Assembly: GCA_025201345.1 (NCBI GenBank)
Contig: JAIXMG010000037.1
Location: forward strand, 248,001-312,000
From: Thamnidium elegans
Lineage: Eukaryota; Mucoromycota; Mucoromycetes; Mucorales; Mucoraceae
Reading direction: 5' to 3'
DNA length: 64,000 nt
Positions 1-10,143 of this stretch are shown here, piece by piece (the stretch's first letter is position 1; the number at the start of each line of letters is the position of its first letter). A program made the translations under genes and the position numbers. The notes beneath the pieces were generated by a model. That model was not told the DNA's origin, searched no databases, and worked only from the letters and a program-made list of their open reading frames with translations.

Positions 1-704
1 GAAACCTTGGATCCGTCAGCACGAATAACCTTGTTGGCAGGAAGAACAGCTAAGGCCATAAAGGCACCGAGAGTCATAATAACCATGAAGATGATGTAAG
101 TAGATTGCTTGACAGAAGAAACTTTAGAGTTCCATTCGTTAGCAAGAGGAACAGTAGCACCAATAGTAGCACCCCTAATGAAATTAAGTTAAAATCACAC
201 CCAGTGACAACAATTTTTTTTACTTACAAGTTAAAGATCATCCAGAAAACGGAGAAAGCTTTGCCCTTATCGTTCTCGGAAGGATAAGACATCATGATAC
301 CACCTTGAGCAGTCCATAAGAAACCAGCACCGATACCGAGAATGGCACCAGCGGCAATGGTAAAGGGATCTGAGGTGGAAAGGAAAGCACCAACATAGAG
401 AACGTAAGTAAGAGCAGAAGGGATCATGACACGATGACCGAAGATATTATAGCTAAATTATGGTATATTAGATCATAAACCCCAAAAAAAAAGGGAAAAT
501 TTAAACTTACAGAGGGGCACCAATTAAAGAACAGAGAGTAAAAGTAACAGCAAGAGCAGTAGTAGAGTTGACAGCGGCATCAGTCGATGATTTACCACCA
601 CCACCAATACCACCAAGAGCGTTGAACATACCAGGACAACAGAAGCAGACCAAGCCCACAATGAACACTTGGACCATTGGGCTGTTATATCGAATAAAAG
701 CCAT
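1..704 (-). CDS. UNC-93-like / DUF895 membrane transporter-like protein (5' part)
   Basis: Polytopic membrane protein of the UNC-93-like (MFS-related, DUF895) family; the transported substrate is not known for fungal members. I read three exons, 704-511, 452-228 and 174 to the window edge, joined by GT-AG introns that keep frame. The start ATG is at 704. The first exon gives a short N-terminus and a hydrophobic segment (VQVFIVGLVCFCCPGMFNAL) followed by a Gly-rich loop. The second contains GAGFLWTAQGGIMMSYPSE, a family-typical loop with glycines and a WTAQG motif. The third contains another membrane helix around YIIFMVIMTLGAFMALAV. The C-terminal half lies outside the window. Alternative: a generic MFS permease, but the GFLWTAQG block favours UNC-93-like. 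Confidence 0.85.
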
Positions 705-2977
705 TTTTAATTAAGTATCGATTTAGTCAAGTCTTTGTTTTTTAAGGTAAAAATTAAGAGAAAGGGAAGATAGAAAGATAGTTAGTGTGATAAAGAAAAG
801 AAAAAAAAATAGATTTAGGCAATTCGAATGGAGGTATATATATGTTTTTTTTTGAAAGAAATAACTCGCAGAAACACAAACAGAAAGTATTACAAGATGA
901 TATGTATCAGGGTTTAGGGGCTGTTGTACAATATTGAACTAATTTTTTACATAATCAAGCACTTTGTTGGATCGAAAGAATATGTCTGAAGAAGTAAACT
1001 TCGAAGTTTACGCAGCATATAGTACATTGTAAATTTTTGGGGTTGATCTATCATTTATAAACTTATGACAACTACAAAAGAAAAGGCCCGTTGAAGCTCT
1101 CTACTGGTCTGTATAAAATGATAGAATACTGTAACGCTTGTACCCCAAAGGAGTTGCTTACAAAAACAAAAACAAAAAAATCAATGTGCGCGAATAGATA
1201 AAGATATCCTTACCCCGAGGTTATTGGGAAAAAAAGTAAAAAAAAATTAGTGCGACATAACTGTTAAAATAAATCCCTTTTAAGCCATTTAAAGTACTAT
1301 CTATCTCCCTTTTTCTTTGTACATCCATTAACTATATTTATGATATGGTTTATTTTTTGTAAATTATGGTCCAAATGCTCGTTCTCCCAGCTGTGTACGA
1401 TGAAGTCTTGTCATATGACCATAATTCGTCTCACTGACACGTTTCAAACAACAACAACAACAACAACAAAGGGCACTTCTAACGTTTATTAATATTATCA
1501 GTAGATATATATTTTCTAAAGGTATTTAGAACTATTAAAGCAATTGGAAAAATATATAAAAAAATCCCACATTTCCGTATTGCATTTAAAATGCTGAATT
1601 TAATTAATAAAAATAAGGTATGGCAATATGGTTATATTAGGGCCTATCAGAGCCTATTGGTGTTAGTGATCGTTTCCTTTTTTTTTTTTTTTTTTTTTTT
1701 TTGGGTTACCATTGTCAGTTGTGCTACACAATAAGGTAAGCAATTTTTTATAAAAAAAAAAATGGTCCGCCGAACTTGTCCGCGATTTAAATTACATTTT
1801 TCTTTTTTTCTACTTTAAGATGTTCTTGATGAATCACAAAACTTCCACTCTTGGCATTAGTCAACAGACTAACGGGTATTACACAAGTAAAGTGTCTTAT
1901 TTTAAACTATCGATGTCACCCCCTCCTTTTAAAAGTATCCCCACCTCAATAAAATGTCCCTTATTCGACAATATTATCTATTTCAGTACCACAAGTACTA
2001 TATTAATTATAATCAATGTTTCATTATCCTCGCATCTACTAGATAGCTTGACTGATTTTGCTTAAATAAAACTCGCCATTTCAATTGATAAAACCTTTTT
2101 ACAATTCAATTTAACCTGATAGTCAAAAAATAAAATAAAAATACTCTATTAACTGACATTTTTTTTAAAAAAGAAAAACAAATAACTCTTGTAATATGTC
2201 TTATCTATTACTTACTCCTTTTCTCGCAAGAAAGCACCTGCCAATCTACTATTGCTTATATAATTTATACTCGGGTATACTAGACCTTTCTTTTTTTTTT
2301 TGTTTGTACTTTTAGTTTATTTAGAATGGCTATCATTTAATTTTACACATATACAAAGCCGTCTTCGACTAGAATGACAGAATTGCATAATACTTACTTG
2401 ATAGCTACAGAGAAAAAGTTCTTTGATTTCACATTTTGGATCAGTACTTCTAAACGATATAATAACATGATAATAACAGTTAATTGTTCCCAGGACCACA
2501 GGAACGCTGGGATTGTATTAAGTAAATTATGTATGGCTCCATTGCTCTCCGAATTTGGACAAGATATTATTATCAGAAACTTAAAAAAAAAATCGTTAAA
2601 TTAAATTGTAGTATTTGATATATATATATATATTAGAAAAAGAAACAAGTTGAAAAACTACAGAAATTTTGGATAGAAGAAAAATCTGGTATTAAACTCG
2701 CTCACGACTCTTTTCTTAGCGCTAAATGATCACGATTTATGAATATGATACCACCCTTTTTTTTTTTTTTGTGAAACTACCAGTAAATACGGTTCTAACT
2801 CAAAATTAGAAACAACTTTTTGTATTTCAGAATTCGAGGAAAGTGGTATAAGTAAATACTTCTATTAAAAGAATTAGAGAACTGGACATCCAGCTGACAG
2901 TAAGTAACGCAATGACTATATTAACATTTTTTGAAATTGTTATCTTTTTATGTTATGTACTTTATTAAACTTTTGTA
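705..2977. other. Intergenic, no gene recognised
   Basis: AT-rich upstream region of the UNC-93-like gene. It holds a CAA-type microsatellite near 1450-1470, a run of about 22 T at 1680-1702 and a short TA repeat near 2619-2632. The short open frames at 1820-2065 and 2374-2604 show no recognisable domain, no intron signals and no codon pattern I would trust, so I do not call them genes. Confidence 0.6.
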
Positions 2978-3428
2978 CAGCTGAAGAAAATAGGTTGGCT
3001 AGCAAAAAAAGTTTTGGGCCAGCAAAAAAAAATTGGGCCAATCAAAAAAATGGGTCAGTGCTTTAAAAATGGGATAGCCTAGAAAATTTGAGACACTTAT
3101 TTTGAAACAGGACAAGGACATTTGCAAGGGAACCTTTTTTTCTGGTGAACTTTGTCCAGTATGTCAATAAACTTCCCAAAAGGCGCTTTTACTTTTTCTC
3201 AAAGAACAGGTTTTATTTTTTCAAAGGGTGTTTTTTTTCACCACAGATTTTTTTATTCCATTTTTTTAAAACCTCAGGCTATCTTGGTATCCTTCGCAGC
3301 AATGATTACTACCACAAGAGAACGTGTAATATGCATGTTTTACCATCAAGGTTATAACGACACTAAAGCTATTGAACTACTCAATGCTATTGAAAAACTA
3401 GATCTAGAAATTTGCTATAAAGATAATC
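2978..3428 (+). repeat. Left long terminal inverted repeat
   Basis: Reverse complement of 4878-5328. Both arms are the same length, and I found no mismatch when comparing them by eye. After the sequence AAAGATAATC the arms diverge, which sets the inner boundary at 3428. Such identity implies recent insertion or arm homogenisation. Confidence 0.88.
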
Positions 3429-3598
3429 CCTGTAGACCGATTTTGTACTCAATCGAAGGTCTAGTTCATAATCCTGGATGTTACCAGTATTCTGCTTTAC
3501 TAAAAAAAAAACGAAAGAAAAAAAAGACAGAGAAAATAGAATCAAGCTCTCAATTAAATAACGACTTTGACTCTGTTGAGTCTTTTTTCTATAATTAA
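3152..3598 (+). pseudogene. Short ORF in left TIR with helix-turn-helix-like start
   Basis: The frame opens at 3152, but the informative part begins at the ATG at 3302 (MITTTRERVICMFYHQGYND). It reads like the first helix of a transposase-type DNA-binding domain: a basic start, then a QGYND-T-AIELLN pattern. The same protein is encoded in mirror image by the right arm (4723-5154), up to KDN followed by C-[RK]-P. Beyond the arm boundary the left copy runs into a Lys-rich low-complexity tail and stops. I infer the N-terminal remnant of a transposase whose remainder has been lost. The upstream 50 residues are probably non-coding TIR. Confidence 0.4.
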
Positions 3599-3599
3599 A

Positions 3600-4520
3600 A
3601 ACTTTAATCTTGTCAGAATCATTCAAAAGTTCTTGTGTGTCATAGATATGACTGGCGTCACAGCTGGAAAATCTGTCAATCATTAATTTCTTGATATTCG
3701 GATTGTTCCTATTATAGACCGTGAGGAGCCACTTCAATTCCTTTCTTAAAAAAGGACTTACTTTAAGAACACTTTCAAATCTTCGCAATTTGTCGTTAGC
3801 CCCGCAAAATCAATTGCCACTATGCAGACTTTCTCCATTGAAGAAGTATACATCAGCATGTCTAATGAATAAACTGAAATTTAGTTATGATCATGTTGAC
3901 ATAATGTTTCCTTTCTCACCCTGCATATCACCATCTGCATGTATCTGTGGCAATATAATTTTTTGCTTGTTTAAGTCCCTTTCCAATAACGGCTCATTCG
4001 CACTACAGTAAACAGAGACGAACACCTTGCTAACCAAGGACCTGTTCTTCAAGTTTTTGCACATCAGGTTTAACAAACGAACGTGGGGGTCATCATCTTT
4101 TTCGCATATGCACTTTCTTACATAGCCTATCACATGATAACCTTCGTCTTTTAAGCTCTGAATAAATCTTTGATAGCGAGGTAAATGGCTCACAATGTCT
4201 TCTATTACATTGTCTAAAAGCTAGGTTAATTCTGAATTAATGAAACCATGAATGGTTACTGAATGTCTTACCAATATATTCATCCTTTAAAACATAGAGT
4301 GAGCGTACTGAAACTTTCTGTTGTAGATCATCGTATTTTCTCTTTATTTGACTTTCAGTCAAAAACAATTTTCTTGAGTTACACCATTTGCCAAAACCAT
4401 AAGCAGTTTTTTCACTGAAAATATCCGAGTATTTTCAAACAACACTTAGGATATCATTCATGCTTAAGTTTTTGCAAGCATAGGATTCTTCATTGTTTGG
4501 GTTTACTGATAAAAACGCAA
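3600..4520 (-). pseudogene. Broken transposon ORF, possibly recombinase-like
   Basis: Minus-strand coding remnant readable in pieces across several frames. From N to C: FGKWCNSRKLFLTESQIK (about 4400-4340), then the longest piece at 4193-3891 with YQRFIQSLKDEGYHVIGYV and LKNRSLVSKVFVS, then VCIVAIDFAGLTTNCEDL (about 3835-3780), then NNPNIKKLMIDRFSS and IYDTQELLNDSDKIKVFN (about 3700-3610). The order IGYxRK, then LLxxMxxxLKxRS, then VVIDxAGL is faintly like the catalytic fold of serine recombinases (IS607-type TnpA), but no catalytic serine can be assigned with certainty. At least one stop and two frameshifts are present. It looks like a transposon-borne family of Mucorales; function is unassigned. 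Confidence 0.45.
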
Positions 4521-4555
4521 TATTCAGAAAATTTATGAGTTGAGCTTGACTGGCT

Positions 4556-4704
4556 CACTATGGCGGAACTTATGGTAACAGTGCCCAATACGGTAACTTT
4601 GTTACCATAATATTAATTATTCTGCAATCTGATTTGCTACATATAAAAATTATGGTAACATAAGTACCATATTGGGCATTGTTACCATAAGTTCCGCCAT
4701 AGTG
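4556..4704. mobile_element. 149-bp near-palindromic MITE with CACTA...TAGTG ends
   Basis: Starts CACTATGGCGGAACTTATGG and ends with its reverse complement. Pairing continues inward for about 58 bases per arm with a few mismatches, leaving a loop of about 30 bases. Internal GGTAAC and GTTACC words are repeated. It has no coding capacity. The CACTA/TAGTG termini match the CACTA (En/Spm) superfamily, which makes 3-bp duplications; here the flanks are GCT and ACT, an imperfect match. It is nested inside the long-TIR transposon and therefore inserted later. Confidence 0.75.
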
Positions 4705-4877
4705 ACTAAACAAAAAGTTTATCTATGAATAATCGAAAATACAATACGTTTTCTTTTTTACTAAAAACTTACCAATTTGATTGTTTCTTTCAGGAGTTTT
4801 CGTTGTCTTTTGGTAAATGTGATTGTTGTACGGACCAGCTTTAATAGAATTAGTATATAACAGAAATGGTTTACAGA

Positions 4878-5328
4878 GATTATCTTTATAGCAAATTTCT
4901 AGATCTAGTTTTTCAATAGCATTGAGTAGTTCAATAGCTTTAGTGTCGTTATAACCTTGATGGTAAAACATGCATATTACACGTTCTCTTGTGGTAGTAA
5001 TCATTGCTGCGAAGGATACCAAGATAGCCTGAGGTTTTAAAAAAATGGAATAAAAAAATCTGTGGTGAAAAAAAACACCCTTTGAAAAAATAAAACCTGT
5101 TCTTTGAGAAAAAGTAAAAGCGCCTTTTGGGAAGTTTATTGACATACTGGACAAAGTTCACCAGAAAAAAAGGTTCCCTTGCAAATGTCCTTGTCCTGTT
5201 TCAAAATAAGTGTCTCAAATTTTCTAGGCTATCCCATTTTTAAAGCACTGACCCATTTTTTTGATTGGCCCAATTTTTTTTTGCTGGCCCAAAACTTTTT
5301 TTGCTAGCCAACCTATTTTCTTCAGCTG
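4878..5328 (-). repeat. Right long terminal inverted repeat
   Basis: Reverse complement of 2978-3428. It carries the mirror copy of the same short helix-turn-helix-like ORF (minus strand, 5154 leftward); past the arm this copy continues differently, to a stop near 4723. The outer end lies only about 30 bp from the stop codon of the GFA-type gene, so the insertion sits in that gene's 3' flank. Confidence 0.88.
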
Positions 5329-5358
5329 TACATGTGGAAAAAATAAACGTGATTTTTT

Positions 5359-6173
5359 TTATTCAATGAATTTATTATGTTGCTTATGCCACTGTTCCAA
5401 AGAACAATCGGGATACTCTTCAAATATATGAGCCCCTTTTGTGCCAGGTTTAGGCGCAGCCACCCAGTTCGCTTTAGAGTTTAGCATAATATGATACACT
5501 TCGGTTGCAGGCTCTACTTTAGGTAATGGCGTATCGATAGCAGAAGCAAAAGGGTAGACGAACTCATCCCATTGTTTATCATATGCATAAAGATGAGAAC
5601 CACATTCGGTACAAAAATATCTAATATTTCCACTAATAACAATCATGTGAGAAAAAAAATAGTGTTAGATCTGATATAATTTACCCTAATTCTTTTTTTT
5701 CTTTATCTTTCATAGCTTGATATCCTCTAAAAAGTATATAAAAGTTAGATATAGAAACGAGAGGGAGAAAGAGAGCTTTTTCTTTTTTTTTAAAAAAAAT
5801 ATTAGTTCAATTTACTTCAAATATTCTTTTCCTGTTAATATTTCAAGAGTATCGTGCTAGGGATTGATGTGTTAGAACTAATATATATAGTATAACATGA
5901 AGTTGCATACTTACCTGGCCCATAATATTCATAGCGTAGCCACCACCGCCTTGACATTTGCGGCAAATTGAACTTTTTTTTATTTATTAGTATCATTGAA
6001 AGTTATAAATATGCTTATTACTCACCAGTAGCACATCATACACTATGTAGGGAAATATTAGTCTATCAATGCAATTTTTTTTTCTTAATACAGTATAAAA
6101 TTACAGGTGAGGGTGTATGAGAAAGTAATTTAAACGATACTTTTTCACAATGACAAGATCCTTTTAATTCCAT
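5359..6173 (-). CDS. GFA / CENP-V domain protein (glutathione-dependent formaldehyde-activating family)
   Basis: Small zinc-binding enzyme-like protein of the GFA/CENP-V fold. Members bind zinc through paired CxC and CxxC motifs; the substrate of this one is unknown. Six exons, 6173-6105, 6042-6026 (17 nt), 5972-5915, 5856-5816, 5726-5685 and 5632-5359, splice into one open frame. The N-terminus is MELKGSCHCEKVSFKLLSHT with the CHC ligand pair, then CMMCYCSICRKCQGGGGYAM. The last exon has FCTECGSHLYAYDKQWDEFV and PFASAIDTPLP, the strongly conserved family signature, and ends with a WHK box. Length is normal for the family. The 3' end borders a transposon, which does not interrupt the coding region. 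Confidence 0.88.
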
Positions 6174-6355
6174 TTTGATAAAAAAGAGAGAAATGGCTAT
6201 TGTTTTTCTAACGAAGCATGACGTTTTTAAAAATAAAACGCTTCCTCGTTATTATTGGCTGCTTTTCGCTGGCATTTTTTTTCTATAACTCACACTACTT
6301 ATGAAAAGGCAAATCCGGGGTTAAAAAAGTCTTTTTTCAATAACAAAAACTAAAT

Positions 6356-7384
6356 ATGTTTGCTCGTCGTATCGCTTCTATTTCTCCTCGCGTTGCTTTT
6401 GCTGCTCGTCCCACTATCGTTCCTATTGCTCGTAAGGCTTTTGCCACTACTAGCATTGCTCGGTTCTTGAACACTAATGCTATGGAACAAAAGCGCGCTA
6501 CCGTTCAACGTAATTTAGACACGTCTTTTTTTTTTAAAAAAAAAGGAAGACACTTCTTTACTAACACCATTTAACTTAGATCCTGCTCCTCAATGGTCTG
6601 CTACATCTCTTGTCGATGGTGAATTCAAGGAGTTAGCTTTATCTGACTACAAAGGAAAGTTTGTGGTCATGGTCTTTTACCCTGCCGATTTTACTTTTGT
6701 TTGCCCTACTGAACTTTTAGCTTTCAGTGACCGTATTGACGAATTCAGACAATTGGGTGCTGAAGTTGTTGGTGTTAGTGTAGAGTAAGTTTTTGTGAAT
6801 TTTTTTTGACAGTTTTTTGATACTAACATATGTGTGGATTAGTAATGTTCACTCTCATTTAGGTAAAGTGGTAGAAATTACATAAGCTGGAATATCAATT
6901 AATATTTTTTTTTTCTTATAGCCTGGACGAATGTCCCTAGAAAGCAAGGTGGTCTTGGCTCTATCAGCATTCCTCTTGGTAAGTAAAATAAAGGGAAATA
7001 CATGTTATACGTATGGCTAACTATTTTTTTTTAGTTTCTGATATTAAGAAGGAAATCTCTACCAACTACAATGGTAAATAAATTCTATTCTTTTTATCAT
7101 AGCGTAAAAAAGGTTTTAATTATTTCTTTCATCTAGTTTTGATCCCTGAGGAAGGTTTAGCTCTTCGTGGTTTGTTCGTTATTGATCCTAAGGGTACTCT
7201 TCGTGTTTCTACTGTCCACGATTTACCTATTGGTCGTTCTGTTGACGAAACCTTGAGAGTTATTGAAGCTATCAAATTTGTTGATGAGCATGGTGAAGTT
7301 TGTCCTGCTAACTGGACCAAGGGTGAAAAGACCATTAAGCCTGATCCCAAGGGTTCTCAAGAATACTTTAACAGTGCCAATTAA
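6356..7384 (+). CDS. 2-Cys peroxiredoxin, probably mitochondrial (PRDX3/Prx1-type)
   Basis: Thiol peroxidase that reduces hydrogen peroxide and organic peroxides, recycled by thioredoxin. Exons 6356-6509, 6580-6784, 6843-6862 (20 nt), 6922-6978, 7035-7073 and 7137-7384 join in frame. The first about 40 residues ([20 protein letters not shown]...) are Arg/Ala-rich and free of acidic residues, as in a mitochondrial targeting peptide. The mature part starts near ATVQHPAPQW. The peroxidatic cysteine is in DFTFVCPTE and the resolving cysteine in [22 protein letters not shown] and the [11 protein letters not shown] stretch are family-typical. The loop after [13 protein letters not shown] is slightly shorter than usual. 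Intron 1 contains a T10A9 palindrome. The gene converges on eIF2B beta with 44 bp between stop codons. Confidence 0.95.
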
Positions 7385-7428
7385 TATAAATGATAACAGT
7401 AATAATAAAAATATTTATTTTTAATAAT

Positions 7429-8978
7429 TTAGAATGTTGTAGAATCCTCAGGATCATAATTATCATTAATTAGTCTGTAAACATAAGTTGGTGGTGCCGA
7501 TCCACTTTTTACATACAGAAAAAAAAAATTAGTATGATTTTAAATACTTTTTAATATTACTTACAGGTTATGAATGAATAAACTGACATAATCAGGTCCA
7601 ACGTAATCGTAATATGGGTTTGTAATTGTAACCTTATCAATAATAGGCCCTTCTTGGAAGTTCAAGACATTTTGAGGTGATACAGTGACATTGAAAGCAT
7701 CTGCAACATATGCAAATAAAGGTGATAACTTATATAATGCTGTACAAACTAAAACTGGGGTCGAATGGTGTTTAGCAGCAGCAGCTAATAAATGAGAACC
7801 AGAAACAGATACAAGCGCACCATTGGCAAGAACTGATAATAGTATGTTAATAATAAATTTCGCTTGAATGACAAATATTTTTACCAGCATGAGCGCCCAA
7901 TACAACTTTATTAACTCTAGGCATGGCAGCAAAAATTGCAGAATCAGCAATGACTGTGGTATCAATACCAGCCTTGGATAACGAAAGAGCCATTTTATGA
8001 CCTTGGTATCTATATATAGAGACATGAGTTATCTTTAATAGAGTAATAAAATAAACTACAACTTACGTAGGAGCAGTTTCAGCAACAAGAACTTGGAATT
8101 TACGCTTTTGGGAGGCTCTAATTAAGAATTCTTGAACAGTTCTAGAAATACCAATCGTCATAATAACCTCACTACAAACAAAAAGTTAATTTATCACTAT
8201 AAATGATAATAATAACTTACTTGGCATGAATAAAGTCTAATGCTTGATCCGCAATACCTTTATAAATCGTATCAAGATCAGCAATAATTTCTTCATTGAT
8301 TTCTTGAATAATCAGGGGCTTTAAATTATACGTATCTCGAACTCGTTTTTCGTTTTCTTCTCTCTTTTGTTCTCTGACAGTTAAAGTAGACATATCAGCC
8401 AATAATCGAAACATGGATGTCTGCGTAGTTAGTTCAGGACGTCCGCTAATAGAGCCGCTTAAACTACTAGTGGTTGAAGATTGTTTAAAAATACTCTGTT
8501 CCTTATCAGAGTCTACAAGTTCGTCCTCGTCAAAGCTAGAATAGTCAGGTATGGCTTCTTCACGTTCATCTCTACCTTCAGTTTCTAATTCTCCTCGAGA
8601 AACTTCTCTAATAACTTTTAAAACACGCTTAACGATATTACCGACAGCAAGTTCTGTTTTTTTTTAAAAAAAAAAGTTAAATAGTCATATACTAAAGAGG
8701 AAGTGTATATCGTTTACCATTAGGTTGAGCAGCTGCAAGACGTATTCCTGTCTGTGTGACAATGTCAATCAAGACATTAACATCGCGCCAGCGAGAAGTA
8801 GAAACTACTTGTCTTAAAATAGTCGCAGTTTCCTTTGCTACAAAGTAAGAGCCAAGAATTTGACTGTATTTTTTATTTATTAAAAAACGATATATCTTTT
8901 TTTTCTTTTTTCTTACCGCCTTTTAAGTCTTTGGATAAAATCCTCTATTTGAGCTTCGAGTCCTACTGAAATACTCAT
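7429..8978 (-). CDS. GCD7: Translation initiation factor eIF2B subunit beta
   Basis: Regulatory subunit of the eIF2B guanine-nucleotide exchange factor that recharges eIF2 with GTP in the cytosol. The start is [20 protein letters not shown] at 8978; the stop at 7429 follows a short terminal exon ([17 protein letters not shown]). The C-terminal half has the family core [20 protein letters not shown], then [14 protein letters not shown] and [19 protein letters not shown], which match eIF2B beta closely. The middle exon includes [18 protein letters not shown]. Several short introns interrupt the gene, one of them containing a T9A10 palindrome at 8657-8675. Beta is preferred over alpha or delta because of the NPYYDYV...SLF and YIYRL-like terminal blocks. 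Confidence 0.92.
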
Positions 8979-9153
8979 ATTCTCAATAAACAAAAAGGAA
9001 ATAAATACACCAAAAACGCCCTTTAAAAAAAATAATGCCCTTATACTTGCAAATCATACACAGAAAAAAAAAAGTGACTGCCTAAGACAATTTGTCATTA
9101 TGAGAGTTTTTTTTTTTTCTTGTACTTCTTCTCCCTCATTCTTTATATTTAAA

Positions 9154-9485
9154 ATGGACGGTTATCAAAGTGCACCTATTCGTCAACCTGTTGCTATGGC
9201 ATACTTGTGTGCCGGTAAGTTTTATTTACATTTATTACGGTGAAAAAGAAAAAAAAAATAGTTTTTAATGATCTTTTTTTTTTCTTGCTCTTGTTCTTAT
9301 TCAATGCTAGATTGTGGCGCAGAGAACCAATTGAAGCCTAGAGAGCCTATTCGTTGTCAAGATTGTGGCCACAGAATCATGTACAAGAAGAGAACTAAGA
9401 GAAGTACGCTCTATTATACTATATTTTGATCTCCTTGTACTAAACATATTTTTTTTTTGTAGTGGTTCAATTTGAAGCTCGTTAA
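9154..9485 (+). CDS. RPB12: RNA polymerases I, II and III subunit RPABC4 (Rpb12)
   Basis: Small zinc-ribbon subunit shared by all three nuclear RNA polymerases. Exons 9154-9214, 9311-9403 and 9463-9485 encode about 58 residues. The start is [20 protein letters not shown]. The zinc ligands are in [13 protein letters not shown] and [15 protein letters not shown], giving Cx2C and Cx2C, and the protein ends TKRMVQFEAR. The RCxDCGxRIxYKKR stretch and the VQFEAR end are diagnostic. Length is normal. The short region upstream separates it from the divergent eIF2B beta gene. Confidence 0.96.
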
Positions 9486-9612
9486 ACAAAGCCCAAGAAA
9501 ATGTATATATTTATTTTAAAAAACGAAAAGAAAAGAGACTGTATTTCTTAAATAAATAAGGATAAAGTAATATGGAACATAATTATCAGTATATGATTTG
9601 TGTAGATATATG

Positions 9613-9643
<31 letters not shown>

Positions 9644-10143
9644 GTGTGTGTGTTTATATACGGCTCTTACGCCTTTTACATGTTTTTTTTACACTCTTTG
9701 TTCCTAGTAACAAGGATCATTATCAGCATGTGGATAAACATGAGTTTTTTTTTACATCTACACTCTTTGGCAATATATTATATTCTTGTAAAATAATGCA
9801 TCAAAAAAAAAAAAAACTCATATTACAACGATTTTAGATATCATCCTTTAACATTAAAAAATCAAAACTATATATGATAACTAGTTTATCAAGTAATTTT
9901 CATATTGCGAATATACTAAATAAACTAGCTACTTCATACGTAACCTTGTGTGATGTAGGAATTATTTGAGGCTATACACTTTTAACATAGGGCATGTTAC
10001 CGGTAGGATAGGTTAAGGGTACTCAACCAGTTTAAGGATTTGTTATTACCTTGTGTGACGGTCACGAGATAGTTAAATTTGTTTTGCTTAAAAGTGCAGG
10101 AAGTTTCGTTCCGTCGTTTCGTTTTTTTTATAACTCAATAAAA
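9486..10143. other. Intergenic with TA/TG microsatellite
   Basis: Holds an ATGT/TG microsatellite at about 9605-9652 (eleven or more TG units) and A/T runs. The open frames across it are low-complexity translations of the repeat. Nothing else is recognised. Confidence 0.6.

Larger units (their letters stand above)
2978..5328. mobile_element. Long-TIR Tc1/mariner-like transposon
   Basis: A 2.35-kb segment bounded by inverted repeats that start CAGCTGAAGAAAATAGG and are each flanked by TA (2976-2977 and 5329-5330), the target duplication expected of Tc1/mariner elements. The two inverted repeats are about 451 bp each and look identical throughout. The roughly 1.45-kb centre holds a broken minus-strand ORF and a nested MITE. 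Near the outer end each repeat has three or four imperfect copies of a GGCC/GGG-rich word separated by A-runs (2998-3080), which could be transposase-binding sites. No intact transposase is present, so the copy is probably non-autonomous. Superfamily assignment rests on the TA ends and the CAG start only. Confidence 0.7.

Noticed and set aside
1820..2065. 81-codon open frame
   Set aside because: No domain, no splice context, composition of intergenic DNA.
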